From Rhizocola hellebori (GTDB lineage Bacteria; Actinomycetota; Actinomycetes; Mycobacteriales; Micromonosporaceae), in assembly GCF_016862955.1 (NCBI RefSeq), contig NZ_BONY01000009.1, positions 1 through 64,000 of the forward strand: a DNA stretch of 64,000 nt, written 5' to 3'. A program made the position numbers and the translations under genes. Below, piece by piece: positions 42,934 through 51,286 of the stretch. Each line of letters opens with the position of its first letter. Within the stretch, counting starts at the first letter, position 1. The notes beneath the pieces were generated by a model. It did no database searches and was not told where the DNA came from. It saw nothing but the letters and a program-made list of their open reading frames with translations.

Positions 42934-44055
42934 ATGCGAATCGCGATCGCCGGTGGCGGCCTCGGCGGCCTGACCCTGGCACGAATCCTGCACCGGCATG
43001 GCATCGCCACCGTGGTGTACGAGCGGGAGGCAACCCGATCCGCACGTGCGCAGGGCGGAACGCTCGACCTGCACCCGGAGTCCGGGCAACAGGCCCTGGC
43101 CGATGCGGGTCTGACCGGCCGATTCCGGTCTGAGGCGCGGCCCGAGGGAGAGGAACACCGCATCCTCGACCCGGCCGCACGCACCCTCGTACACCATCGG
43201 CCGGATCCCGGCTCATTCTCGGGACGTCCAGAGATCGATCGGCGAGCATTGCGTGATCTCCTGCTCGACTCGCTGCCTCGCGACACCGTCGCTTGGCAGC
43301 ACCGGATAGTGGCGGCGACGCGAATAGCTGACAGGCGTTTCGGGCTGACGTTTCAGGATGGCCGCAGCGCCGATTGCGACATCCTCGTCGGCGCGGACGG
43401 CGCCCGCTCGGCCGTCCGGCCGCTGCTGACCGACGCGAAACTGTCCTATGTGGCCACCTTGGTGGAGCTGAGCATCAGCGACGCCGACCGGCGCCACCCG
43501 GATCTCGCCGAGCTGGTCGGGCCCGGGAACCTGTGGTGCATAGGCGTGAACCAGATCCTGGCAGCGCAACGCCTCGGCGACGGCAGCATAAAAGTCGGGA
43601 TCTCCGTTCGCGCAGAAGATCGTGCCATCGACACATACCGTAGTAAACGCGCCCTGCTGGACATGTTCGACGGATGGGACCCGAGCCTCACCGCACTCAT
43701 CGAAGCCGGTGACAGCGCGCCGACGCCGCGCCGGATCGAAGCGATGCCCATCGATACATGCTGGGCTCACCAGCCTGGGATCACCCTGATCGGCGACGCC
43801 GCACACCTCATGCCGCCGGTCGGCGAGGGCGCCAATCAAGCCATGCTCGACGCCGCCGAGCTTGCCGCCGAACTCGCCGCCAGCCCCGCCGACCCCGACT
43901 CGGCGATCCGGAAATACGAAGAGGCGATGTTCGCCAGGATCCACCCGATCGCCGAGATGTCCGCACGGGTCCAGGCGATGATGCTGTCCCCCACCGCGGC
44001 TGACGACATCGTCCGTTTCTTCACGGCCCGGCCCGAGCCGGTACCTGCCGAATGA
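42934..44055 (+). CDS. FAD-dependent monooxygenase (TetX-like)
   Basis: 373 residues. Dinucleotide fold IAIAGGGLGGLTLARILHRHG with ExxR partner VVYERE; middle motif DILVGADGARSAVR (DG motif) and the second FAD motif ITLIGDAAHLMPPVGEGANQ. This is the aromatic-hydroxylase group that includes the tetracycline-modifying TetX. It probably hydroxylates an aromatic or polyketide substrate. Starts at 42925, 42928 and 42934 are in frame; 42934 gives the usual N-terminus with AAGG upstream. Divergent TetR gene suggests substrate-inducible expression. Confidence 0.92.
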   Translation: MRIAIAGGGLGGLTLARILHRHGIATVVYEREATRSARAQGGTLDLHPESGQQALADAGLTGRFRSEARPEGEEHRILDPAARTLVHHRPDPGSFSGRPEIDRRALRDLLLDSLPRDTVAWQHRIVAATRIADRRFGLTFQDGRSADCDILVGADGARSAVRPLLTDAKLSYVATLVELSISDADRRHPDLAELVGPGNLWCIGVNQILAAQRLGDGSIKVGISVRAEDRAIDTYRSKRALLDMFDGWDPSLTALIEAGDSAPTPRRIEAMPIDTCWAHQPGITLIGDAAHLMPPVGEGANQAMLDAAELAAELAASPADPDSAIRKYEEAMFARIHPIAEMSARVQAMMLSPTAADDIVRFFTARPEPVPAE

Positions 44056-44190
44056 GGACATGCCCCAGAACCTCAGAAATCCGCTGTCCCGGCACAGGAA
44101 CTGCCTTCTCGGTTGAGCTGCCAAACCGTGCGCGCCGACTACGCTGTTGGCGAGTTTTGCCAGCTCATTCTGGGGAGGTTGCGATGAGGG

Positions 44191-45426
44191 ATGGAAAGTA
44201 GGGCGTCGCAGGCCGAACAGGCATGGGCGCACAAGGCCGCGCTCATCGCTGAGGTGAAATCGCTGACGGCCATGTTGTCCACCGACTTTCAGACCGCCTC
44301 CGAGCGCATGCTCGCCGTCCAGGAACAGTGGGCGGCGATCGGGCGCAGCGGGTCAGATGCCGTGGAAGATGAGCTGTGGAAGCAGTTCCGGGCTGCCCAC
44401 CAAGGGTTCTATGCGGCAGGGAACACCCCGAAAGCACAGGGTCGCAGCCAGGCCGAAACCCGGCAGCAGAAACTGCGGATCGTCGATGAGGCCGAGCGGA
44501 TCTCCCACTCCGTCGAGTGGGTGAGCACCGAGTTGGTCTTCCAGCGGCTTGATGAGGAATGGCGCAAGACCCGGCCATTGGGCAGCGCCGAGGAAGCTCA
44601 ACTCGTCGAAAGGCTGAAGCAGGCATGGGGCCGGTTCGCCCGCGCTCGCGCCGCCCACTTCGCCGATCAGCGCCGAAAGACCGAAGAAGCCTTACATGCC
44701 AAGGAATCTTTGGTACACGAAGCAGCCGCACTGATCAAATCGACCGATCTGAACGAGGTGAAGCAGAAGTTCAGCGAGCTGGAGACCCGATGGAAGTCCG
44801 CCACCGCCGTCCCTCCGCTTGACGAGCAACGGCTCTGGACGTCCATGCAGCAGACCCAGGCGCAGGTGATAGCGGCGATCGAGCAGGAGCTGCAGCGGCG
44901 TGAGGAGGAGCGGCGGCGGCGCGAGGAAGAGAAGCGCGCGATCTATCAGCACAAGGAAACCCTGATCAAGCAGACGCTGGATTTGCTCCACAGTCCCGAC
45001 TTCCAGACTGCCGAGGAGGGGCTACAGCAGCTGGTGACCGCGTGGAACTCCTCCGGATACGCCGGACAGGAGCACGAACAGGGGCTTTACGAACGGTTCA
45101 CCCAAGCCGCGGGACAGGTCTACCAGGCGATCGAGGACGCTGCGGAGGAAAGCCGGCGCGAGGCCGCCAGGCGCCTCGTGGACGAGATGTACGACCTGCG
45201 CGATGAGGCCGACGAGCTGGATCACCGGATCTACGAGGCCAAAGTCAGGCTGTCGGACATGATGGCGCGGCAGGAGTCCTCACGCAACGATCCGTGGGAG
45301 CTCACCGAGAGCAGAGCAGAGGCGATCGAAGCCGAGAGCAAGCTCATCGATGCGTTGCGGGACCGGCTGGAAGAAACCATGGACGACATCGCCGAGCTTG
45401 AGACCCGGCTACGCAACGTCGGCTGA
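44191..45426 (+). CDS. DUF349-domain coiled-coil protein
   Basis: 411 residues, almost wholly helical and charged, with DUF349-type repeats (KAALIAEVKSLTAMLSTDFQ, then QEQWAAIGR; ETLIKQTLDLLHSPDFQTAE) and a long Glu/Arg coiled coil (QELQRREEERRRREEEKRAI). DUF349 proteins are cytosolic and of unknown role, sometimes linked to stress or nucleic-acid binding. ATG 44191 is chosen. A strong GGGGAGG precedes another ATG (44184) that gives only a 5-codon reading frame. It overlaps the convergent kinase gene by 18 bases. Confidence 0.8.
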   Translation: MESRASQAEQAWAHKAALIAEVKSLTAMLSTDFQTASERMLAVQEQWAAIGRSGSDAVEDELWKQFRAAHQGFYAAGNTPKAQGRSQAETRQQKLRIVDEAERISHSVEWVSTELVFQRLDEEWRKTRPLGSAEEAQLVERLKQAWGRFARARAAHFADQRRKTEEALHAKESLVHEAAALIKSTDLNEVKQKFSELETRWKSATAVPPLDEQRLWTSMQQTQAQVIAAIEQELQRREEERRRREEEKRAIYQHKETLIKQTLDLLHSPDFQTAEEGLQQLVTAWNSSGYAGQEHEQGLYERFTQAAGQVYQAIEDAAEESRREAARRLVDEMYDLRDEADELDHRIYEAKVRLSDMMARQESSRNDPWELTESRAEAIEAESKLIDALRDRLEETMDDIAELETRLRNVG

Positions 45427-45897
45427 CTTGGAATCACCAACCGCGCCATCACGTTTCGCGTATATCAGACGCTGGATGGCATCGGCGAGCTCGGTGACCG
45501 GGAGCCGCCCGTCGAGTTCGACAGTCGCCCCTCGTCTCAGGAGCGGCTCGACAGTCTGGACGTATCCCGCAATCTGGTCTCGGTCAGCCGAGGTTTTGCC
45601 ATAGGGATTGTTCGTCCGCTCTGTCACACGCCGCAGCAACACGCCCAGCGGCGCGCTAAGCAGAACCACGTGGTCGAAGCGGTCGTAGAAGCGAACCTGG
45701 TTCTCCACTGTCCCGGAGACGACGACGTCTTGGTGACCGGACAGTAGCCGCTGCATGCGCGGTTCATCCCAGGTGCCGTCCGCGAGCACCCAGCCGTCGT
45801 AGTCGGTATCGATCGCGTGGAAGCCCCGGCCGCGAAGCTCATCAAGGACCGTGGACTTGCCAGCGCCCGACATCCCCGTCACCAACACCCTGGACAC
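45409..45897 (-). CDS. small P-loop nucleotide kinase-like ATPase
   Basis: 162 residues. Walker [19 protein letters not shown], followed by [11 protein letters not shown], a lid-like [20 protein letters not shown] and an Arg-rich C-terminal helix. It matches the AAA_18/shikimate-kinase-like group of small kinases. The substrate is unknown. GTG start at 45897. Convergent overlap with the DUF349 gene. Confidence 0.85.
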   Translation of the reverse strand: MSRVLVTGMSGAGKSTVLDELRGRGFHAIDTDYDGWVLADGTWDEPRMQRLLSGHQDVVVSGTVENQVRFYDRFDHVVLLSAPLGVLLRRVTERTNNPYGKTSADRDQIAGYVQTVEPLLRRGATVELDGRLPVTELADAIQRLIYAKRDGAVGDSKSADVA

Positions 45898-45917
45898 GAC
45901 CTAAACCATAACGGCCT

Positions 45918-46931
45918 TCATCCGTGCGCGGTCAGGTAGGGGAAGCCGAATCCGGCCAGGCCGAGGATCGCCAATGCGGTAGCCCGCGCAGTGGTGAACG
46001 GGTCGAAAAAGCCTGCGGTGTTCGGGATCGCGCCGCGCCAGCCCGGGTCGGCGGCGCGCCCGCCCTGGAGTCCGATCAGGAATGACCTTGCCTTGATCGC
46101 GGCGCCGATCCGGCCCCCGGCACGCAGCGCCTGTCCGGCAAGCCCTGTGCTGGTGGCGTTGCCCACGCCGGAGTAGTTGCCGAAGCCGCCGTCGGCGTGC
46201 TGCACGGACACCAGCCACCGAAGGCTCACGGCCGCGTCGGAGTGCCGGCCCACGGCGATGAGGGCCTGCACCGCCATCGCGGTGGTGTCGACCTCGCTGA
46301 CGCATGTCGGCTGGCCGAACAGCAACGGGTACCCGCCGTCGGCGCAGCGCGCGGCGACCAGGAACGAGGACGCGGCCGGGGGCGCGCCTGCCGCGGTGCG
46401 GTCCAGGGCGAGCAGGGCGAACGACTGCGTGAAGATGTTGCTGAATTCGCCGAACGGCGATCGGTCGGAGAACCGCCCGGAGGGCTGCTGCAGCTCCCGC
46501 AGCCGGCCGATCAGGTCGACCCCGCCGAACGAAGCCGGGTCAATGCCGCGGACCTGTGCCGCGAGAGCGAGCTTGGCGGTGGTTCCCGCGTAGGACGTGA
46601 AGGTACCGTCACCGGCGTACCCGCTCAGGATCTCGGGACGCGCCAGCCAAGCCATCGCGCGTGCGCCATAGTCGCCGGCCGTCTTGGCGGTGGCGAAGGC
46701 GAAGACCGCGTCGACGGTCAGACTCTGATTGGGAAAGACGACTCCGCCGAATTCGTCCTCGAACCGTTGCCCGTCGGTCATCTGCCGGGCAAGCCAGCTG
46801 GCGGCCAAGTCGGCTCTGTCGGGCGTGAATGAGGTGGCCCGGGCCGGTGCCGCGCCGCAAACGGTGACGGACGCGATCAACACGCTGCCGAGGAGGGGCA
46901 CAACGCGGCGCCGGGCTGAAATACGACTCAC
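45918..46931 (-). CDS. secreted alpha/alpha-toroid (prenyltransferase/terpene-cyclase-like) protein
   Basis: 337 residues with a Sec signal (SVLIASVTVCGAAPARA). The mature region is a series of helical hairpins with repeats of the form SADGGF/QHADGGFGNYSGVGN and TAMAVQALIAVG, typical of prenyltransferase and squalene-cyclase-like alpha-toroids. It lacks the DxDD motif of class II cyclases, so it is more likely a binding or structural relative, as in complement-like or cobalamin-binding toroids. GTG start. No partner gene is apparent. Confidence 0.75.
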   Translation of the reverse strand: MSRISARRRVVPLLGSVLIASVTVCGAAPARATSFTPDRADLAASWLARQMTDGQRFEDEFGGVVFPNQSLTVDAVFAFATAKTAGDYGARAMAWLARPEILSGYAGDGTFTSYAGTTAKLALAAQVRGIDPASFGGVDLIGRLRELQQPSGRFSDRSPFGEFSNIFTQSFALLALDRTAAGAPPAASSFLVAARCADGGYPLLFGQPTCVSEVDTTAMAVQALIAVGRHSDAAVSLRWLVSVQHADGGFGNYSGVGNATSTGLAGQALRAGGRIGAAIKARSFLIGLQGGRAADPGWRGAIPNTAGFFDPFTTARATALAILGLAGFGFPYLTAHG

Positions 46932-47060
46932 GGGGGCCGTGCCTTTCCGGCCCAGCAGCGGATGGCCGGGCGCGTCTGGATGACGTTGTCGCCCAAACGC
47001 TAGGCCGGGGAGATGGCGGGGACATCGGTAGAAATACGCAAATCCGCTACTGACAATCCT

Positions 47061-47951
47061 TCAGGCCTTTGCGGTGGACATCCGCTCGACCAGGTCCGGC
47101 CAGACGTGCTTGGACAAGTCGTGGCCCATCTTGGGGTACCCGATGATGGTCGAGCCGGGAATGGCCCGCGCCAACGCTTTCGACCCGCTGGATCGCACGA
47201 TCGGATCGTCCTGGCCGTACACGATCAGCGTGGGCGCCTTGATCTGGCTCAGGTCGAGCTCGCCCCGGTTGCCCCGCCCGGCGGCGAGCTGACGCCGCTC
47301 GGCTTTGGGGTCGAAGGGCCGCCGGTCGTAGCCGCGCCGGGCGACGTCGCGGGCCCAGGCCTCGTCGAAGGTTCCGTGCGGTGAGGCGAGCATCCGGATG
47401 ATGTCGACGATCCGCTGCTCCTGGCCGGCCCGGTCGGCGCTGTGCCGGACCCGTCCCATCCGCAGGATGGTGCCGAACCTGATGTGCCGCAACGCGGTCA
47501 GCGTGCTCGCCGCGGGCATGCTCATGACCGCGGTGAGGCTGCGCACCCGCTCGGGGCGGCGCACCGCGATCATCTGGCCGATGGCGCTGCCCATCGAAGC
47601 GCCGGCGACGTGTGCCGACTCCCACCCGAGCGTGTCCATCACGGCGAGCGCATCGTCGACGAACGCGTCCGAGCTGTACGGCGGCTTGCCACCGCCAAGC
47701 AGGGCCTGCCACCACTTCTGGTCGTCGGGAGTGTCGAAGTAGGTGGACAGGCCAGAATCGCGATTGTCGAACCGGGCCACGTGAAATCCGGCCTCGGCCA
47801 GCGCCTGGCAAAAGCCGTCGGGCCACAGCAGCATCTGGTGCCCGAGCCCCATGATCAGCAGCAATGGTTCGCCGCCTGGCTCACCGAACGTCTCGTAAGC
47901 GATTTCCACGTCGCCGTTGCGGGCCATCTTGACCGTCGTGTCCGCTGCCAT
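47061..47951 (-). CDS. alpha/beta hydrolase
   Basis: 296 residues. Seen: LLLIMGLGHQM oxyanion region, VARFDNRDSGLST, the nucleophile elbow GASMGSAIG, acid in VYGQDDPIV and His in PKMGHDLSKH. It resembles the subgroup with IMGLG loops found in many actinobacterial hydrolases. ATG 47951 has an excellent AAGGAGGT four bases away. It is divergent from a TetR gene with a clear palindrome between. Confidence 0.9.
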   Translation of the reverse strand: MAADTTVKMARNGDVEIAYETFGEPGGEPLLLIMGLGHQMLLWPDGFCQALAEAGFHVARFDNRDSGLSTYFDTPDDQKWWQALLGGGKPPYSSDAFVDDALAVMDTLGWESAHVAGASMGSAIGQMIAVRRPERVRSLTAVMSMPAASTLTALRHIRFGTILRMGRVRHSADRAGQEQRIVDIIRMLASPHGTFDEAWARDVARRGYDRRPFDPKAERRQLAAGRGNRGELDLSQIKAPTLIVYGQDDPIVRSSGSKALARAIPGSTIIGYPKMGHDLSKHVWPDLVERMSTAKA

Positions 47952-47968
47952 GCGCACCTCCTTTTTCC

Positions 47969-47982
47969 GATACGAACGTATC
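47969..47982. promoter_or_regulatory. TetR operator palindrome
   Basis: Perfect GATACG-AA-CGTATC (47969-47982) in the 39-base region between the divergent hydrolase and TetR starts. A TATCAT at 47979-47984 would act as -10 for a leaderless TetR mRNA starting at the ATG 47991. Confidence 0.75.
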
Positions 47983-47990
47983 ATATACGC

Positions 47991-48572
47991 ATGCCGAAAA
48001 TCGTAGACCAGGAAGCCCGGCGACGGCTCATCGCGGAAACCGCGATCCAGATCATCGGCACCCGGGGCATCGAAGCCGCCTCGGTGCGCACGGTCGCCGC
48101 CGAGGCCGGGGTCTCAGCCGGTGCGGTGCAACGATGTTTCGCCACCAAGGACGAGCTGCTGCGGTTCGTGCTGCATCAGGTCAACGCCCGCTTCACCGCG
48201 CGGGTCCAGGCCCGAATGGCTCAGGCGTCCGACCCCACCGATGAGGCATTAGGCCTGCGGGTGATCATCGACGAGATGCTGCCCCTCGATGACGAGCGGC
48301 GCCTCACCTGCGCCGCCACCCTCGCTCTGCTCGCCTACAGCGCGACGCAACCCGCCGCCACCGAGATCATGCGCTCGGCTTACCAAGCGGCGCATGGGTT
48401 TTTCATGCGAGCCTTCGACCGTGACGCGGCCATCGCGCTCTACGCCGTGATCAGTGGCCTGCAAGGCCCGCTGCTGGTCGGCGCGATCACCCCGGCGCAG
48501 GCCTACACGATCGTGGAGATGTCAATCGCGCACAAGGCGACCACGCGGTGGGCGCGGTCAGCACCAGGCTAG
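47991..48572 (+). CDS. TetR-family regulator
   Basis: 193 residues. HTH: IAETAIQIIGTRGIEAASVR, then TVAAEAGVSAGAVQRCFATK (~12-55). The C-terminal domain is helical with a Met/Phe-rich pocket. The operator at 47969 lies directly upstream, so it likely represses itself and the divergent hydrolase until a ligand binds. Confidence 0.92.
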   Translation: MPKIVDQEARRRLIAETAIQIIGTRGIEAASVRTVAAEAGVSAGAVQRCFATKDELLRFVLHQVNARFTARVQARMAQASDPTDEALGLRVIIDEMLPLDDERRLTCAATLALLAYSATQPAATEIMRSAYQAAHGFFMRAFDRDAAIALYAVISGLQGPLLVGAITPAQAYTIVEMSIAHKATTRWARSAPG

Positions 48573-48614
48573 CCAACTGTTCGCTCGGCAAGGCGACCCG
48601 CGCGATGAGCCCTG

Positions 48615-49400
48615 TCAGCGGCGAGCCAGCCAGACCGTCCGCTCGGTGCGAACGCTGAGGTCGTCGCGACCGGCGAGCCCACCGGCGATCTCCTCCAGCG
48701 CGACAAGGTCGGCCGAGGGCAGCCTGCCTTCCAGACCGTGGCGCATCCGGCCCAGGGAGAGCGCGGCATATCGCTTGGCGGACAAGGGAAGTGGCGGCCG
48801 CAGCTCGATGTCGAAATGCCGCTGGGTTACCGAGGTGAATCCGGCCTGGCTCATCCGGTCGCCCCAGTTCTCGTGCATGTGCAATCCGGCCTCGTGGCGG
48901 CGTTTCGCCATTTCGGCGTGAAGGCGCAATTCCATTTCTTCATCGGGGGTACCGGTGAGAAAGCGCGGAAACGAGTCAAGTTCGGCGATCACGAGCGCCC
49001 CGCCCGGCCGCAACGCGGCGAAGGCCGAGTCAAGCGCCTTGGCGGGATCGGCCATGTGGTGCATCGAAGCGGACGCCCAGATCATGTCGGTGGGCCCGAA
49101 GTCGGGCCAGGGCTGGTCGAGGTCGGCCTCGACGGTGTGGATGCGGTCGCCCAGACCGGCCGACTCGGCGCGGCTGCTCAGATGGGCGAGCATCTGCGGG
49201 GAAAGGTCGACCGCGGTGACCGTCGCGCCCGGAAGTTCCCGGGCCAGCGCAAGGGAGCCGGTGCCGCTGCCGGCCCCGAGGTCGACCACGTGGGGCCGGC
49301 CGGCGGCCTCACGGCCGACCCAGCTGATCAGGTCGCGGAAATAGTCCTGCAGGACCTCGGCGTCGAGATCGAGCAGCTCAATCATGTGATCATGTGCCAT
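48615..49400 (-). CDS. class I SAM-dependent methyltransferase
   Basis: 261 residues. SAM motif I VVDLGAGSGTGSLAL, acidic motif VDLSPQM and post motifs MIWASASMHHM and LRPGGALVIAELDSF. The N-terminal helix has many Asp/Glu. The group includes small-molecule O/N-methyltransferases. Divergent from an XRE-cupin regulator over 47 bases. Confidence 0.92.
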   Translation of the reverse strand: MAHDHMIELLDLDAEVLQDYFRDLISWVGREAAGRPHVVDLGAGSGTGSLALARELPGATVTAVDLSPQMLAHLSSRAESAGLGDRIHTVEADLDQPWPDFGPTDMIWASASMHHMADPAKALDSAFAALRPGGALVIAELDSFPRFLTGTPDEEMELRLHAEMAKRRHEAGLHMHENWGDRMSQAGFTSVTQRHFDIELRPPLPLSAKRYAALSLGRMRHGLEGRLPSADLVALEEIAGGLAGRDDLSVRTERTVWLARR

Positions 49401-49421
49401 GCCACAACGGTAGCCGAGCAT

Positions 49422-49434
49422 TGCCGCTGCGGCA
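49422..49434. promoter_or_regulatory. palindrome between methyltransferase and XRE-cupin genes
   Basis: TGCCGC-T-GCGGCA, six-base arms around one central base, between the divergent starts. Candidate operator for the XRE-cupin protein. Confidence 0.5.
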
Positions 49435-49447
49435 TATGCTCTTGCGT

Positions 49448-50005
49448 ATGAAGCAAGACCAGGTTTTGGAGGCTCGGGTTCGGCAGCGGATCCGCGGTCT
49501 GCGCGTGGCCCGTGGCTGGTCACTCGACGAGCTGGCCGGCCGTTGCCTGATCAGCCCCTCAACGCTCAGCCGGATCGAGACCGGCCACCGGCGCATCGCC
49601 CTGGACCAGATGACCGCGATCGCCCGCGCGCTGGGCACGACGCTCGACCAGCTGGTCGAGTCCGACAGCCATGACGATGTGGTGATCCGCCCGCACCGCA
49701 ACGAGGAGCACGGCATCACCACGTGGCTGCTGTCGCGCGACAGCAACAAGACCGTCTCCAAGATGCGGGTCACCCGCAAGGTGCCCGAAGACCTGCGGGT
49801 GCATCCGGGACGCGACTGGTTCAGCGTGCTGTCCGGCACGATCGAGCTGCGCCTGGGCGAGCGCACGATCCTGGTCGCCACCAACGAGGCGGCCGAGTTC
49901 TCCACCATGATCCCGCACGCCTTCGGCGCCTACGGCGGCCCGGCCGACATCCTGTGCATCCTCGACCACGAGGGAGAACGCAGCCACCTCGGCCCGGCAC
50001 ACTGA
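49448..50005 (+). CDS. XRE-HTH/cupin transcriptional regulator
   Basis: 185 residues: HTH (~8-65: IRGLRVARGWSLDELAGRCL, then ISPSTLSRIETGHRRI) and a C-terminal cupin_2 barrel (~80-180: HPGRDWFSVLSGTIELRLGE, FSTMIPHAFGAYGG). Cupin sensors of this type respond to small ligands. The ATG is close to a -10-like TATGCT region. Divergent methyltransferase is the likely target. The 3' end is duplicated in decayed form just downstream. Confidence 0.92.
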   Translation: MKQDQVLEARVRQRIRGLRVARGWSLDELAGRCLISPSTLSRIETGHRRIALDQMTAIARALGTTLDQLVESDSHDDVVIRPHRNEEHGITTWLLSRDSNKTVSKMRVTRKVPEDLRVHPGRDWFSVLSGTIELRLGERTILVATNEAAEFSTMIPHAFGAYGGPADILCILDHEGERSHLGPAH

Positions 50006-50027
50006 GCGATGGCGGTGCGGCGCCCCA

Positions 50028-50075
50028 TGCATCCTCGACCACTAGAAAGAACGCAGCCGCCTGAGGCCTGGCGCC
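50028..50075 (+). pseudogene. decayed duplicate of the XRE-cupin gene 3' end
   Basis: Offset by 73 bases from 49955-50000, the sequence repeats TGCATCCTCGACCAC exactly, then CGCAGCC with scattered changes. In the cupin frame it would read CILDH followed by a TAG in place of the GAG codon. It is a short vestige and not a gene. Confidence 0.6.
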
Positions 50076-50092
50076 GAAGGGCGTTGCGGCGC

Positions 50093-51163
50093 TTAGCTTG
50101 TGGCGGGTGGTGTGGCCGTGAGCGGGCGGACCCGGGTGAGCAGTTCCGACAGGAACAGGTCGGGGTGGCTGAGCATGGCCAGGTGGCCGGTGTTGGGCAG
50201 GCGCACGAATTGTTTGACCGGGGCGTCGATGGTGGCGACGTATTGCTCGGCCAGAGCGGGCAGGACGTGAATGTCGGTGTCGCCGTGCAGCAGGAAGATC
50301 GGCACCTCGAATCGGGTGCCTAGCGTTTGCGGGGTGCAGGAAATGGTCCCGGCGAACAGGCCCGGTGGCAGGGCCAGCACTCCGAAGACTCTGCGGTAGA
50401 CGTCGGCGAGGGTGTAGCCGGGCCAGCACAGCACCGCGGGGATACCGGTCTGCTGCCAGGCGCGCATCCCGCTGTCGGTGGCGAAACTCCAGCGCTGCTT
50501 GGTGATCCAGCTGCGCACGTCGCGGTAGGGCGGCGCGGCGCGTTCGAGGGCGGCGGCGGCTTTGCGGTTGCCCACTGCGCGGGCCCGGTCCAGGGCCAGC
50601 TGATGGGTCAGCTGTTCGTTGCGGGCCATGTCGGTGATCTGGGCGATGCCGACGTAGGCGTGCAGCAGGTCGGGGCGGCGCGCGGCGATGGTGAGGCCGA
50701 CGATGCTGCCCTGCGAGTGCCCGGCGAGGATGACTTTGTCGTGGTGCAGGTGGCGGCACACCCATTCGATGACCTCGATGCCGTCGTCGGCGAGCAGGCT
50801 GAACGTCCAGGTGTCGTTGCCGGCCTTGCCATTGCGGCCGCGGGTGCGCCCGACGTCGCGGCGATCCCATAGCACGACGGTGAAGTATTTTTCCCAGATG
50901 CGCAGGGTTGGCGTGAACGGCTCCATCGGCAGGCCCGCGCCGGCGAGGATCAGCAGGATCGGGTTGGCCCGGTCGGCGCCGCGGATCTGGATCCACTGGT
51001 CGATGCCGCCGGCTCGCAGATAACGACCTTCGGCGATGCCTGCGGGGGTGTCGATGGCGAGCGTGCGTGCGACGCGGTGCTGGCGCAGCCTTCGGTAGGC
51101 CAAGGCGGCGGCAGCGGCGAGCGCGATAACGCCTGCTGCGCCACCGAGGACGACACCAATCAT
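50093..51163 (-). CDS. membrane-anchored alpha/beta hydrolase
   Basis: 356 residues. An N-terminal TM anchor (IGVVLGGAAGVIALAAAAAL) precedes a hydrolase domain: LLILAGAGLPM oxyanion segment, WDRRDVGRTRG, nucleophile elbow AGHSQGSIVG, acid in LLHGDTDIHVLP and His in LPNTGHLAML. ATG 51163 has GAGGAG six bases upstream. It is divergent from the PadR regulator across a repeat-rich operator region, a common drug/lipid-responsive pairing. Confidence 0.88.
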   Translation of the reverse strand: MIGVVLGGAAGVIALAAAAALAYRRLRQHRVARTLAIDTPAGIAEGRYLRAGGIDQWIQIRGADRANPILLILAGAGLPMEPFTPTLRIWEKYFTVVLWDRRDVGRTRGRNGKAGNDTWTFSLLADDGIEVIEWVCRHLHHDKVILAGHSQGSIVGLTIAARRPDLLHAYVGIAQITDMARNEQLTHQLALDRARAVGNRKAAAALERAAPPYRDVRSWITKQRWSFATDSGMRAWQQTGIPAVLCWPGYTLADVYRRVFGVLALPPGLFAGTISCTPQTLGTRFEVPIFLLHGDTDIHVLPALAEQYVATIDAPVKQFVRLPNTGHLAMLSHPDLFLSELLTRVRPLTATPPATS

Positions 51164-51215
51164 GATCTTCTCCTCTTCCATGGATTAGGCCGAGCCTTGC
51201 CTCGTACTCAAAAAA

Positions 51216-51251
51216 TGACATGTCTGATTCAACATGTCAAGGAGTACATGT
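51216..51251. promoter_or_regulatory. PadR operator
   Basis: Perfect inverted repeat TGACATGT (51216-51223) and ACATGTCA (51232-51239), with a third ACATGT at 51246-51251. A minus-strand TTGACA (51240-51235) lies inside it, so binding would block the hydrolase promoter. Confidence 0.75.
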
Positions 51252-51286
51252 AGACTGTCCGAGCCGGACCGACCGGAAGGCCATCG

